64,000 bases of DNA. Source: Zasmidium citrigriseum (taxonomy: Eukaryota; Ascomycota; Dothideomycetes; Mycosphaerellales; Mycosphaerellaceae). The notes beneath the pieces were generated by a model that did not search any database, was not told the origin of the DNA, and saw nothing but the letters and a program-made list of their open reading frames with translations. The first letter of the stretch is position 1; every line of letters starts with the position of its first letter. The position numbers and the translations under genes were made by a program. The stretch spans positions 310,001 to 374,000 of the forward strand of contig NHNW01000031.1 in assembly GCA_002786025.1 (NCBI GenBank). Reading direction: 5' to 3'. Below, piece after piece: positions 9,858-20,761 of this stretch.

Positions 9858-10232
9858 ATGTCAAGCATCGACTCGAATGAGGCTCTTTCCAACGTCAAGA
9901 TTGATATTAGCAAAAGCAAAGGAGACCACACCAACCCTCAAGACTTGATCAAGCGTATTCAGGGAGACCAGCAACTCTCAGCCGAGCAATTGCTCGAGGT
10001 CCTCAAACACGCCCTCATGGAGCTGCAGTACGTGGAGACTGAACTCATCAATACGCTTGAGGCAGAACTGGAGACAGCGAAGGAGTCATTCACAGATACG
10101 GAGCCGAAAATAAAGACCATGATGATCGCAGACCGGGACGGATGGTTCCAAGAGGTGAAGGACAATATCTGCGTTCTGATAGAGCAGCGCTGGATGCGTG
10201 CGGAGCGCGTGGAGAAGTTGAAGCAGGACTGA
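9858..10232 (+). CDS. Small coiled-coil protein A of a tandem pair
   Basis: Single exon of 124 residues from the ATG at 9858. It is acidic and mainly helical by composition, with no signal peptide or membrane segment. No known domain was recognised. The region from LSAEQLLEVLKHALMEL through NICVLIEQRW aligns with the next gene: both have L-S-x3-L-x3-L-x-H-A, a T-x2-I-x2-L-E step and a terminal I-C-x-[VM]-[IL/VH]-x-Q-R-W box. The two genes are therefore likely old tandem duplicates. Function unknown. Confidence 0.6.
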   Translation: MSSIDSNEALSNVKIDISKSKGDHTNPQDLIKRIQGDQQLSAEQLLEVLKHALMELQYVETELINTLEAELETAKESFTDTEPKIKTMMIADRDGWFQEVKDNICVLIEQRWMRAERVEKLKQD

Positions 10233-10531
10233 AGAGTCAATAGCTAGTGTGGACCGGGGCTGGGAGCGTGCCGATCTGTCATGAGAGCGGCCAAGACTTG
10301 CATGTGATTGCACCAGCTGCAAGGCTGCAGTTGCACAGCTAAGTTGAAAAGCACATATGTCCACGAGCCAATGAAACCTGCATTAAAGCCGTTGCTTGCC
10401 TTCTTTTTCCTTGTGACAATTCTAGATCGTGCACGATGTAGCAAACAACCGTGACCACTTCTATACACGATATACCCAATAGACACAATCCCCGCCAGAT
10501 CAACAGCAACCACGCCTCCAACAAACCGAAC

Positions 10532-10966
10532 ATGACCCCAAGCTCAGACCAAGATCGCCGGAGAGAACTCCTCGAAAACCTCACCGGACTCATCCACTCC
10601 TCAAGCTCATCCTTCACCCCAGATAACACCCTCGAAAAAGAAATCTGGTCCAACGAAGGGCTCTCTCGCCGTGCTCTCCAAATCGGCCTCCAACACGCTC
10701 AGCGTGACCTCGAGCTCGCCCTCACCCAACAGATCACCGCCCTCGAGCACGAAGCTCAAAAGCTGAGGCGTCTCAAGCAGAATGGAAGGCAGCAGCTGGC
10801 GAACATGCAGACGAAGGACAAGGATGAGATGAAGGGACACATCTGTGAGATGGTTCATCAGCGGTGGACGATTGAGAAGCAGACGATGGAGATGGCTGGA
10901 GAGGCGACGGTGGAGAATGCTCGTCAGGAGCAGCGGCGTACGTCGAGATTCTTAGAACTCAATTGA
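10532..10966 (+). CDS. Small coiled-coil protein B of a tandem pair
   Basis: Single exon of 144 residues from the ATG at 10532; an in-frame ATG at 10451 would add 27 residues of Asn/His-rich sequence that looks more like a leader. The chain is charged and helical, with RRALQIGLQHAQRDLELAL in the middle and GHICEMVHQRW near residue 108-118. These positions align with the 124-residue protein encoded 300 bases upstream. No domain was recognised. Codon use is like that of its neighbours. Function unknown. Confidence 0.6.
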   Translation: MTPSSDQDRRRELLENLTGLIHSSSSSFTPDNTLEKEIWSNEGLSRRALQIGLQHAQRDLELALTQQITALEHEAQKLRRLKQNGRQQLANMQTKDKDEMKGHICEMVHQRWTIEKQTMEMAGEATVENARQEQRRTSRFLELN

Positions 10967-11227
10967 GAGAATGGATGGGTTGCATCAGGTTTGGCTACGC
11001 GGACTAGTCGCGGAGTGGCTCGGGGTGGAGCTTGGCTCGTGTGCGGTGAGTTTAGAACAGAGACCGGGAGGGAGAAAGAATGCTGTTATGCGGTTTCCAT
11101 TAAATGCTATACAGCTGTGCATGTCATGGCATGCCTTTTGAAATGATTGGCTTCAAGGTTCTCGCCCAAGTGACTCCTCATGTGTATTTCGAATGTGGCC
11201 TTTCCTATGTTACAGCTTGCCCGATAT

Positions 11228-11713
11228 CTAGCAGGTGTCCAGAGAGTCACATGGATTCTTCAAGGCATCCGGATTGATCAGGCGCAGAATGTCGTATTGA
11301 GCACAGAACTCCCTGGACTTGAACTTCTTGCCATCCACACTCGCCACGCGAAAATTGAAGAGGAATTCGTCGGCATCTTCTCCGGTCTGCAGGCCGGCAG
11401 CATTTGGGTTGGAGTAGCGGTAGATGATGTCCAGGAATCGCTTGGTGTTGGGCTCGAGGAAGACGTCGAAAACGGTGTCCGAGTTGGCGTTATCCGCCTT
11501 GTTGCATTCCACGCTCCATTGATTTTCTGCCACGGCTTCTAGGTCATCGCCCTTGCAGATGATATCTTCAGGGTTGGTTGCATTGTTGTTGTTCGCATCA
11601 TCCCAGGAGTAAACACTCAGCTTGTTGTCTTCCAGAGTGGCGTTGAAGTAGAGACATCCGAGAGCCCGAGAGAAGAGCAGCGAGGCGGCGAGTGCCTTGT
11701 ATGAGAGAAGCAT
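11228..11713 (-). CDS. Small secreted six-cysteine protein
   Basis: Single exon of 161 residues, starting at the ATG at 11713, which directly begins a signal peptide (MLLSYKALAASLLFSRALG). A further in-frame ATG at 11752 would bury that signal behind 13 polar residues and is less likely. The mature part has six cysteines, an Asn-rich patch (DDANNNNAT) and two N-glycosylation sequons. Two cysteines close together at the extreme C-terminus suggest disulfide bonding. It has no recognised domain. Small secreted cysteine-containing proteins of this kind include effector candidates in plant-associated fungi, but nothing here proves such a role. Confidence 0.6.
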   Translation of the reverse strand: MLLSYKALAASLLFSRALGCLYFNATLEDNKLSVYSWDDANNNNATNPEDIICKGDDLEAVAENQWSVECNKADNANSDTVFDVFLEPNTKRFLDIIYRYSNPNAAGLQTGEDADEFLFNFRVASVDGKKFKSREFCAQYDILRLINPDALKNPCDSLDTC

Positions 11714-12585
11714 CTTGGAGGTGGTGTCTTGTTTCAAGAGGTTGAAAGTCAATTTGGGGATGTAAGCTCAACAGTTGGTGCACGTACGCCTAAATACCTA
11801 CTGCTCACCTTCCAAGATGCCGAGATTGATGTGACGCACGTGGGATGGCTGAGGCCCAAGGATACCATGCGATTTCGAATCGCAAGTGGTCTTGGGTTCT
11901 AATAAAGGAGGCGGTTTCGCTGCATCCTGGACATCCGGGTTGTCCGTAAGTTACGGGGTTCAACCGCAACATGGATTGAAAGACCGGAAGACAGTCCGAT
12001 ATCGTAATAAGAATGCACCGCTCAGTAGTGATTATTGAATGGCCTTCGAATGAAAGAGAACGGGAGAGCGTTTGATGGTATCCAAAGGCTTCTGCTTCTT
12101 TCGTGGGAGATCGCTCGTGGGGCCCAAGTAGCTCTCCGGTCCAGCAAACGCGATCATGTCGAACGCAACAGCTTGAAGCCTCGGACCGTGGCATCTTCGA
12201 ATACCCATACGAACAGTGTCAGCAGGATACCGTCATATCTCGCCAACTTCTGATGGACCGAGGGAAATGTTCGTCTCAAACGACCTGCTCCTTCAAGAAA
12301 GATCCAGGCAGGAGATACATGGACGTTGATTCGCTCTTTCGCGCCTTCAAGCCTGCAGTGAAGAGGCTTGAGTGATAGACTGGAACTCCGCATCATGGAC
12401 TGAATTGCTTCGTATGGAGGCGCGATGATCAAGGAAAGAAGAGAGAGGTTGGAACCTCGAGAAGAAAGTCTTGCCTAGCGTGCCAAGACCGGCGGAAAGT
12501 TTGATCAGCCGACCGCACCTCGAGCTCTTCTCTTCTTCTTCTTCCTCCTCCATCTCGCAACAATGTGAGGCTCCCCACCGTCAGC
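11714..12585. other. Divergent intergenic region
   Basis: About 870 bases between the secreted-protein gene and the Rab escort protein gene. The last 60 bases hold a pyrimidine tract (CTTCTTCTTCTT...) typical of a fungal leader. Other open frames show no family pattern. Confidence 0.4.
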
Positions 12586-14341
12586 ATGGAATCACTCAAC
12601 GACACCGAATGGGACGTCATCATCTCCGGCACTGGCCTGCCTCAGTCGCTGCTTGCGCTGTACGTGCTCGCCGCTCTTTCATCGACGGCTCAGGCTAACT
12701 AACGCCAAGTCCACCGTGAAGCGCCTTGTCACGCTCTGGCAAGAAGATCCTACACGTCGACCGTAATGACTACTACGGCGGCAATGAGGCGGCGCTAAGC
12801 CTCTCAGAGGCGGAAACATGGGCCGGGAAACATGCCGGCGAGTCCACGGACAGCACATTCAGCAATGCCACTATTACCAAGGCTCCCGTGGATGACGAGA
12901 ACGGCAGAGGCAAGCTCGCACAAGCCCGGGCATACTCTTTGGCTCTTGCGCCGCAGTTGCTCCACGCGAAGTCTTCATTGCTTCCCGCTCTGGTCTCTTC
13001 GAAAACGCACAACCAGCTGGAGTTCCAAGCCGTTGGATCATGGTTCATCGTCGACGCCCCTTCCGAGGACACCTCGTCACGAGCGAGGCTCACAAGAGTC
13101 CCCGGCGGACGAGAAGACGTGTTCCAGGACTCGACTCTCGACCTGAAGGCGAAGAGGTCCCTCATGAAGTTCTTGCGGTTCGTGGTCAACTATGAAGAGC
13201 AAGGAGATGTCTGGGAAGAGTATCGAGATAGACCGTTTTCTACTCTTCTGCAAGAGAAGTTCGGTCTATCGCCAGTGTCACACGCGCCTATCACCGCGCT
13301 CACCCTGAGCACACATTCTGCGGAGAACACTTTGGCGAAGTTTGCAGTCCCGAGAGTCGCACGACACCTCACCAGCATCGGTCTTTTCGGACCTGGCTTC
13401 GGTGCCGTGTTGCCCAAATGGGGCGGCCTTGCAGAGATCGGTCAAGTCGCGTGCAGAGCATGCGCTGTAGGTGGTGGAGTCTATGTCCTTGGCAAGGGCA
13501 TCAGCGACGTCGACACCGGCGATTCTGCACTGAAGGTTCGCCTCACAGACGGAGAAGCTGTCACTGCCAAATGGCTTGCTGGCGTCGCAGACGACCTTCC
13601 TCGCCAGTACTCGCCTTCAGAGAGCCAGAGCTTGGACATCTCCACCAAGAATATCTCGGTAGTGTCATCACCACTATCCTCGCTCTTCCCACCAACTTCT
13701 GAAGGCGGTGTGACACCTGCGGGTGCAGTCATCGTGGTGCAGCCAGCGGATCCGAGCGAGCCTCCCGTGCATATACTAGTACACTCCAGCGAGTCTGGCG
13801 AGTGTCCCAAAAACCAATGTAAGTACACGATCTCATTCACCCCTCATACGACCCAGCACGAAAGGATGAACAACCTAACGAATACTTATCTACATTGCCT
13901 GAATTGCATTGAAGAATAAACATCTCTGACAACCTGAAAATCGTCACCATCATCATCGCACAAGCACTATGACACCGCGCTGGAATAATTGCTGACTGCC
14001 GACTAGGTGTGCTCTATTCTTCGATCGCTCAAGCCAGTAACCATGGCATTCCTCGCTTGGAACAAGCCATCTCAAGCCTGCTCCAAGGCATTGAGGAGCA
14101 GACAGTACCGGAAGTGCTATGGAGCATGAGTTACCAACAACGCCATGCGTCCGCACCTGAGTCATCAAGTGCTTATGATTGCGTGATCACGCTACAGCCG
14201 CTATCGTCCGACCTTGCTTTCGACGACAGAACATTGGAAGATGCCAAGGCTGCTTGGTTACGGATCACAAATGGCGATCCTGACATGTTCTTGAAATTTG
14301 AAGCGAGGGAAGGCACAATGGAAGACGATGACTCCATGTAA
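12586..14341 (+). CDS. MRS6: Rab escort protein (geranylgeranyl transferase component A)
   Basis: Three exons, 12586-12659, 12722-13818 and 14007-14341; introns are 62 nt (branch site GCTAACTAAC) and 188 nt. The product is 501 residues. It belongs to the GDI/REP superfamily: WDVIISGTGLPQSLLAL and, across the splice, LSRSGKKILHVDRNDYYGG form the FAD-like N-terminal fold that binds Rab GTPases. REP (yeast Mrs6) presents newly made Rab proteins to the geranylgeranyl transferase and then delivers them to membranes. Long insertions relative to GDI, such as the Glu/Thr-rich segment after DYYGG, point to REP rather than GDI. The second intron is the longest simple intron in this part of the window. 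Confidence 0.88.
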
Positions 14342-14447
14342 GGCCTGACTGTACGGCATCGATGTTGATGATGATTCTACTTTTACGATACCCACGAAAC
14401 TCAATCAACCTTCTACTGCCACTTATGCTGCGAATTCGTCACTGTCG

Positions 14448-16430
14448 TCAAGCCGCACCTGACTGCAGGTCATCCATCCAGTCTCGCATCATCCAAGAAT
14501 GGCCACCTCCAAACAGATCGTCGATATTGAATTGATCGTCCGCATCGGTGCCTAGAATATCCCAGAAGTCCTGTTGTTCCTGCATTGATAGATTCTGTGT
14601 TCCTTGCTCCCGTTCAACAATGGAGCCTGCAGGATCAGTACGCCCGTGACCTGGACCAAGGGCTTGAACGAGCTCATGATAATGCTGCACCGCATCATCA
14701 CCGTATTTGGAGAGAAGTGAAGGGGCAAGTCTTAAGTAGCTTGCCTCCTCGCTCGGCTCTTCCACCACAGTCTCAGCTTCGCGAGCAGTGACTGTGCTAT
14801 GTGTAGATGTCATCGCCTTACGTATCGCCCTCACATTGCGGAGATTGACAGCTGCCGCAGGTCTCGTCATGGCCAAAGTCTCCAGCGAATTTTCCAGAGA
14901 GTCCAAAGCCAGGCTGGCATTGCCACTCAACTTCGGTAGGCGAAGGCATGCCAGCGGTGGCGTAGCTGCGACAAGTAAATGCCAGGCGAATGCAGAGCTC
15001 AGACAGCACGTATGTTCTCGAAGTTCGATGGCTTCGAATATCCGAAAGCTGAGGTTGCCCGCTGCGATGCTAGCTGCGTTCGTAGGCGTTAAGGAGAACA
15101 TCGACTTGGAACGGTATAGGATCAAGATCGTGGCGAGAATGTGAATGTGTAGTTGTGCAACGTCGAGATCGTACGGCATTGCCGCTCCATCGTTGGTGAC
15201 CAGGCTGAGTTCAGGAGGTAGGGACTCCAGGTATTTCAATAGTCGCATTGCAATATCGTTCTTCTCAGCCAGTGTAGCATCGCCACGGCGTGCCATTAAT
15301 TGGCACAGATCCCCCAAGATTTCGATTATGGCAACATAAGAGACAAACACCAGTGATCTGCTGTCCGTTGGATCAGCAAAATCGTTAATCGAGGGTGGCG
15401 GCTGAGTGCAGTCAAGCGGGTTAACATGACGAGGTCTACCATGAGCAGACGCGGACATGTTATCCTTCGCACGCAAAGTCCACCAAAGCCGTCTCCTCAA
15501 GCCTTCGTCAGCCGTCGGTGAAGTGGACGCTCGATAGAGGCCCATCTGTTGTGCAATGCCGATGGCCATGGTGGTCCAGAACCTGGGAGAGTCCAGGGAA
15601 ATGTCCTTTGGCGCTTGAGACGGGTACCATTGCAGGAAGCATAATGCGGCCAGGAGATTGAGGGGATTACGCTCGTGGCCGCAGTCAAGCAGTGCCTTCG
15701 TCCGTCTGTAGAAGATCTCTATCGCAGCCGCTGAGTATCGCCGTGGGCGCATAAGTGAGCCTGCAAGCAAGACTGCTTGAGTGACAAGATATGAGCCCTC
15801 ACCATCACCAGTGGTAATGAGCACTGATCTGTCAATCACAGGCATCCAGACCCAGCAACGCTCGAAGAAGGCATCTATAAGACTTTGCCGCTCTGGCTGA
15901 TCGGGAAGATCGAACGCTTGGTAAAGCTCCAACACCTGAAGATCTTTCGACGAGAGGGTGTGATGACGGGCTGCATTACCTCCGTGCGTATGGTCGATAC
16001 CCTGAAACTCCTGGCCAAGAATAGCAGTACGACAGAGGTAAGATGAGTTGTGGAAACGGTCGACAGTGTTCGATGTGGCCGGAGAGCTGTAGGTAGATCT
16101 CCGCGCATTCGATCCTGTGAACAGCAAAGGCGGAGGCCTTCGCCCATCTAACCCTTCGAGACCATAGGAGGTTGAGGGAGAAGTACCGGTGGTATCCTGT
16201 CGGTTCTCATTGGCAACTCTAGAATGCAAGCTCTCGTTCTCGGCGGTCTTAGTACGTCTTCGCTTTCTGCTTCGCGGTCTACAGTCGGTCCCGTGCCTGG
16301 AGCATTGTTGACAGGCATCGCCGTCAGCACTGGGAAGGCACTTCACCTTGCGGACATGACACTCCTCGCAAGCTTTTGGCAATTGTCTGCCGAGACTTCG
16401 AGAGAGATCGTAGGAGCGGAACTCTGACAT
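14448..16430 (-). CDS. Zn2Cys6 transcription factor
   Basis: Single exon of 660 residues. The N-terminal binuclear zinc cluster is intact: C-x2-C-x6-C-x8-C-x2-C-x6-C starting at ACEECHVRKVKC (residues ~19-30), followed by a basic stretch RSRKRRR. The middle holds the fungal-specific transcription factor domain, with the landmark RRLWWTLRAKDNMSASAHGRP near residue 310. The C-terminus is acidic and Gln/Asp-rich, consistent with an activation region. It is nuclear and presumably binds CGG-type half-sites; targets are unknown. The order of motifs resembles the CTF1/FarA type of regulators, but this is only a resemblance. Confidence 0.88.
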   Translation of the reverse strand: MSEFRSYDLSRSLGRQLPKACEECHVRKVKCLPSADGDACQQCSRHGTDCRPRSRKRRRTKTAENESLHSRVANENRQDTTGTSPSTSYGLEGLDGRRPPPLLFTGSNARRSTYSSPATSNTVDRFHNSSYLCRTAILGQEFQGIDHTHGGNAARHHTLSSKDLQVLELYQAFDLPDQPERQSLIDAFFERCWVWMPVIDRSVLITTGDGEGSYLVTQAVLLAGSLMRPRRYSAAAIEIFYRRTKALLDCGHERNPLNLLAALCFLQWYPSQAPKDISLDSPRFWTTMAIGIAQQMGLYRASTSPTADEGLRRRLWWTLRAKDNMSASAHGRPRHVNPLDCTQPPPSINDFADPTDSRSLVFVSYVAIIEILGDLCQLMARRGDATLAEKNDIAMRLLKYLESLPPELSLVTNDGAAMPYDLDVAQLHIHILATILILYRSKSMFSLTPTNAASIAAGNLSFRIFEAIELREHTCCLSSAFAWHLLVAATPPLACLRLPKLSGNASLALDSLENSLETLAMTRPAAAVNLRNVRAIRKAMTSTHSTVTAREAETVVEEPSEEASYLRLAPSLLSKYGDDAVQHYHELVQALGPGHGRTDPAGSIVEREQGTQNLSMQEQQDFWDILGTDADDQFNIDDLFGGGHSWMMRDWMDDLQSGAA

Positions 16431-18342
16431 GATGGTTGTGAGAATGCTGTCTGTTTACGCCATTCGAACCCGCGTCTTGGCTTGACCGAATGTGAAGTTA
16501 TAGTGCAGTCGATCTGATTGCGTGCAAGTCCATGGATAGGGTTCTCTTCCTGCGGCTCAATGACACGTCTTCCCGCATAGAGGCTCTCTGATATCTCACA
16601 CCGGCCGCAATAGCAAGAGCATTGTCATGGGCCTTGGAGGAGAGATTTTGTAGGTTCCACAGCACTAATCGTAGAATTGAACAGCGTATCACTCTGGGGG
16701 TTGCAAAAGACTTTGAGGAGTCTCTGCTCGAGTAATGGACCGACTCGTCGTTCGTCCATGTGTGAAGAAAGAGCCAACCGCCAACGAGGGGTGATGTCTC
16801 CTGGTGGTCTGTCTCCACACACAAAAGTCTCGGGACAAGTTGTTGAAAGTGAATCTTCTCACGCGTCGCGTGTCCTTTCTTTCCTCCGCATCACCAACAT
16901 CAAGACTACATCGCCGTATGAATCTAAAGAAGCAAGCAGCCCTTAAGAGCCACCGATGGGCTTGAGATCCGATGATCGAATGGCCACCAATGCTTCACGG
17001 GAGTTATGTGAAAGCTAACAAGGGACAATATAGAAGAACCTCATGTGATCCACCTGGAATCTCGCGTTCGGCACTGCACTGATAATAACAGAGGCCGCTG
17101 CTCTGCTCTCCTACTGTCATACTGGACGAATGGCACGTGTGGTTCCAGCATCTGCCTAATCCAAAGTCCCGAAAAGCGCACCGTAGCATCCTGATTCGAA
17201 ACGCCCTACATGAGGTCGACAAGAGTCTGTTCGAGTGAGTACGAAGGCCTTTCAAGCATCTATGGACATTCGTGATCCTCGATACCGCGATCGCATTCGT
17301 CAAGCCCGGCTCTCACAGCTAACTCCGCGAGAGCTATCGTCGGTGTTCTGTTCAAGTGGAAGATATATCTAGCGTCCCGATCCCCGACTCTGTTGCGAAG
17401 GACTAAGAGCACAACAAGCCCCTCAAGACCGTGGACTTGAGCACTTCTCCGGAGAGAGCTGATCTTCAAACTTGAGGGCAAGGAGGGTACCCATCGATAT
17501 CTCTACCAAGTTAGGAAGATCCTCTACCGGCTTCGCCTTCGCCATCTGGACACCAATACCTTTGTCGGCAACCTCAAGATCCGACTGCAATGTCAAGAGA
17601 GCGGCTCGAAGGAAGCTTGCTCAACACTCCAGTCCTTGCCACCGCTAGCTTCCGCAATACGTCCGCTACATACTGGTCATGGCTTTGGCTGGGCCAATTG
17701 AGGTACGAAGATCGAATGCGAGTCACATACAGGGCAGGGCAACGCAACTTACGCGTGGCAGCGAGTTGTCTTTGATACCAATGGCTGATTTGACATGCAC
17801 GAGTAGTGAAGAGGAAATACTTACGCCTTCGCCAAGTCCAAGTACGCGTCCAAAAGACTGCAAATGCAACTCAACCTCGCCGAAGACGGATTGCTATGGG
17901 CGTTAATACCGAGATTCTGGCTCCGAGACAGCATGTCGGCGGACGGAAGCAACAACACCGAGCACGTCGGTCAGTGTGGCATTCGGGTTGAGACTAGAAG
18001 GAACACCACACGATGCAACGAGATCGGGGACACCTACAACGATGCCGCACATGCTACTACGTGGTCTGCATTCGACTACTCACAAATGGCAATTGATGCC
18101 GCTCAACACCTGTCCAGGCTTTTGTAGTCAGTATTTTAGCTTTCAGCTCTTCTGACTAACAAAACGACGGTTCGCTTACCTGCTGTACCTCGCAGACACA
18201 CTACCACTTCTCCTCCGTCTCTGCCCTAACCGCTAAGTGCACTCAACCAGCAACCAGCGGCTATGATGATATGAGCTCGCCTTCATAGAGGCTGAGATGC
18301 CGCTCGATCTTGTTTCGAAACCACCATTGCCCCTCGGTGAAG
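16431..18342. other. Long intergenic region with a possible decayed gene
   Basis: About 1.9 kb. On the plus strand, roughly 17450-18127 shows fragments that read like protein in shifting frames (for example LAEDGLLWALIPRFWLRDS at about 17870-17930), separated by stops. No frame-consistent splice model was found and no family was recognised. The rest shows nothing. Confidence 0.25.
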
Positions 18343-20355
18343 ATGCCTGCGGACAGATCATCTTCGTTCACTGACACGCTCATTGCGCATCTCGAAGAAT
18401 ACGGAGTGGCCATTTGCAAGAAATGCCAATTCGCCATTCAACCAAGCGCCCTTCCGTCACATTTACTCCGGCACCAGATTTACCGGAATGAACGACGAGA
18501 ACTACTACAGCGGCTGTCAAAGCTGAAGCTACAGGAGCCTGAGAACATTCCGTTGCCCGACAGCAAGGATGACCCCTTGCCTTTCCTGACAGTACATCGA
18601 GGATTCAAATGTGAGGAGTGCGACCATGCGTGCGTGTCTTCCAAGCGCATGAGCCAGCATTGGAGCGAGCAGCATGACGTGAGTCCCCTCGCTCTCCCGC
18701 TCACACTGAAAGATGAGCTCTCTCCGAACTAGCACGCAAGACCAAGCTCTTGAAGGGCTTCTTCCACCCTTACTCCTTAGCGACGAGGTTGGGGATCGCT
18801 AGAGACATCTTCCATTTGTTTAAAACACCGAGAGTAGACCGTCTGGACGTTCAGAACTCGACTGACTTACCTCGAACGCAGGAACACGATTCCAGAAATG
18901 TCAAAGCAAGACCTGCATATCTGCAGACTTTTTTCAGAGGCAACAAGATCCGCTACTTCGAAGTCAATGGCCCTGGCAATAGCACGGAGATACCCAGCAA
19001 CAGCAAAGAAAACGAGACGTCCAAGTCGTCCCTGAGTCCGCCCTCAGCATCGGCATCAATACCGACCTCAAAGACTCCATCTGACGAAGTGTCACCTGTG
19101 GTCGACGAATCGGCGCAGCTTCTAACGCTCGACATGCAAACGATGCAGTACTTCCATCATTACACCATCGACACGAGCTTGACTTTGCGTCGAAGCGTAA
19201 CAGACTCTGAGAAATTCTGGAAGACAGACATACCTAGGCAAGCGTTTCGATACCCTTTTCTGATGTTCTCCATTCTTGGCCTCAGTGCGCTGCATCTCGC
19301 AACCCAGGCCATCGACAGCCCGCAAACGTGCCAGGCGCATTACGATATGGCCATGCAATACCAGAATTCGGCTTTGGTTGACTTTCGCTCCGCGATGCGT
19401 TTGCCAGATGCTGATAACAGCACAGCACTTATCGGTGAGTCGTGTCGCCCCTACCTGCTACCCTTCTTCCGATCAAACTGGCAGGTTAGCTCTCTCCACG
19501 AGAGTACGCGACTCTAAGCTCTTAGGGAGCTCGTTAAACCCCTAGCCCTTCTCGAGAAAGTTAGAGATTGCTAGCAGCATCTTCAACGATGACCGGAGCA
19601 TGGAGGAACGCGAGAGGCATTCCGTGAAGCCAATGCTAACAAACTCGCAGCCTTTGGAAGATTCTTCGGCGTCCAACGCTGCGTCCAACACCAGCTCGAG
19701 TGGCAACTCGCCAACAACACGACCCCTGAAGAGAACGGGATGGCGAATCTACTGGAGTTCTTCTTCCTCTTGCGAGGTGGACATGAGATGCTCTTGACGC
19801 TCCAACACCTGCTCCCTGCCCATTCAGATCTAGTGCTGCCACAGGAAGCTGTAGACGGCCTTCGTGATCTCGAGGACCATCGGACCGTCAGCGTCGATCA
19901 AATGTCGTATCTCCCGGCCGATATGCTAGAAAAGCTCTCTGCCCTTCCTGGAAAGATGGCACCTCTCATCGCGGCACGCAATTACGAAGAGGCAATCCTG
20001 GAAGATCTTGAACCGGCAGTGAATGCTTTGATCACTTCTGCGAGCCTGACCTATGCAGGTGATGATGTGAGTATCTTCAACAAGCTACTCGACATACCAC
20101 TGACCATCTCTACAGCTTCGTCATCTATGGGACGGGATAGAAGGCTGGTTGAGAATTCTTCCAGACCACTACATCCACATGCTATCCGGCGGACAGCCTG
20201 GGGCTTTGGTGATCTTCGCTCACTGGCTGATGCTCACGAAACGAACCGAAGAGCACTACTGGTTTACGAAAGGTTCAGCTGTGCGGCTACACTCGATCGT
20301 TATGGCGAACTTGCCGGATGATGACTGGAGAGCCTTGGTTGCTGATCTTCCTTGA
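18343..20355 (+). CDS. Transcription factor: DUF3505-like zinc region plus UPC2-like domain
   Basis: Four exons: 18343-18678, 18882-19434, 19651-20066 and 20116-20355, giving 514 residues in frame. Residues ~10-115 carry two C-x2-C...H-x3-5-H-like elements (ICKKCQFAI...HLLRHQ and FKCEECDHACVSSKRMSQHW), as in the DUF3505/OrsD-type region. After the first splice comes RPAYLQTFFRGNKIRYFEV, also typical of that family. From ~200 on is a fungal-specific factor domain of the UPC2 type: YFHHYTIDTS, FRYPFLMFSILGLSALHLA and PGALVIFAHWLML. Introns 1 and 2 are 203 and 216 nt and resemble each other; intron 3 is a normal 49 nt. An ATG at 18310 is also in frame. Likely a nuclear regulator; targets unknown. 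Intron 1's acceptor is the least certain site. Confidence 0.72.
18679..18881 (+). repeat. Introner-like intron, copy 1
   Basis: A 203-nt intron (GTGAGT...CGCAG). From 18716 it shares with copy 2 a block of about 99 nt that matches at 66 positions without gaps by my count. AGCTCTCTCC at 18716 and the GATCGCTAGAGACATCTTC element at 18794 are 78 bases apart, exactly as in copy 2. Confidence 0.55.
19435..19650 (+). repeat. Introner-like intron, copy 2
   Basis: A 216-nt intron (GTGAGT...CGCAG) in the same gene. AGCTCTCTCC at 19488 and GATTGCTAGCAGCATCTTC at 19566 pair with the same elements of copy 1. Similar long introns in one gene are the hallmark of introner-like elements known from Dothideomycetes. 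Confidence 0.55.
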
Positions 20356-20761
20356 GGCGCTGAGTGTTTTCAAGGACGTCTCGACTGATCGACCATTTGG
20401 ACGACAGAGACTATCTAGGAGGCCGATGAATCCATTCTCCCTGGCCCTCAATCTGTGCGTGACAATGGCGAACGACAACACCATGAGAAATCCGGCAGAT
20501 ACACAGAAAATACGCATGCCACACATCCGTTCATCTGGAGCTAGCGCAACGACACAGTCAGCAGGGACCAACGTACGATCTCGCACAAAGGATTGCGAGA
20601 AGTGACGAGAGTTGGCCATCACACCGAAGAACAGAGATCTGACTTGCATCACAACCTCCTAGCTCCGCAGCTAAGAGAACCCCTCCACCTGACCTCACCT
20701 CCTCCCGAGTTTCTCAGTCCATGAGGGCATTACAGGCCATTGGCAAGACATCACGCTCAGC
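20356..20761. other. Intergenic, no gene seen
   Basis: About 400 bases between two plus-strand genes. No supported frame; acts as 3' flank and promoter. Confidence 0.4.

Noticed and set aside
13819..14006. 188-nt intron of the Rab escort protein gene as a third introner-like copy
   Set aside because: It lacks the AGCTCTCTCC and GCTAG...CATCTTC elements and does not align with the other two.
16464..16490. GGTTCGAAT box-B-like sequence on the minus strand
   Set aside because: The flanking bases cannot form a T-stem and no cloverleaf surrounds it, so not a tRNA.
17450..18127. Protein-like fragments on the plus strand
   Set aside because: Frames change repeatedly with stops between them, no splice model keeps the frame and no family was recognised.
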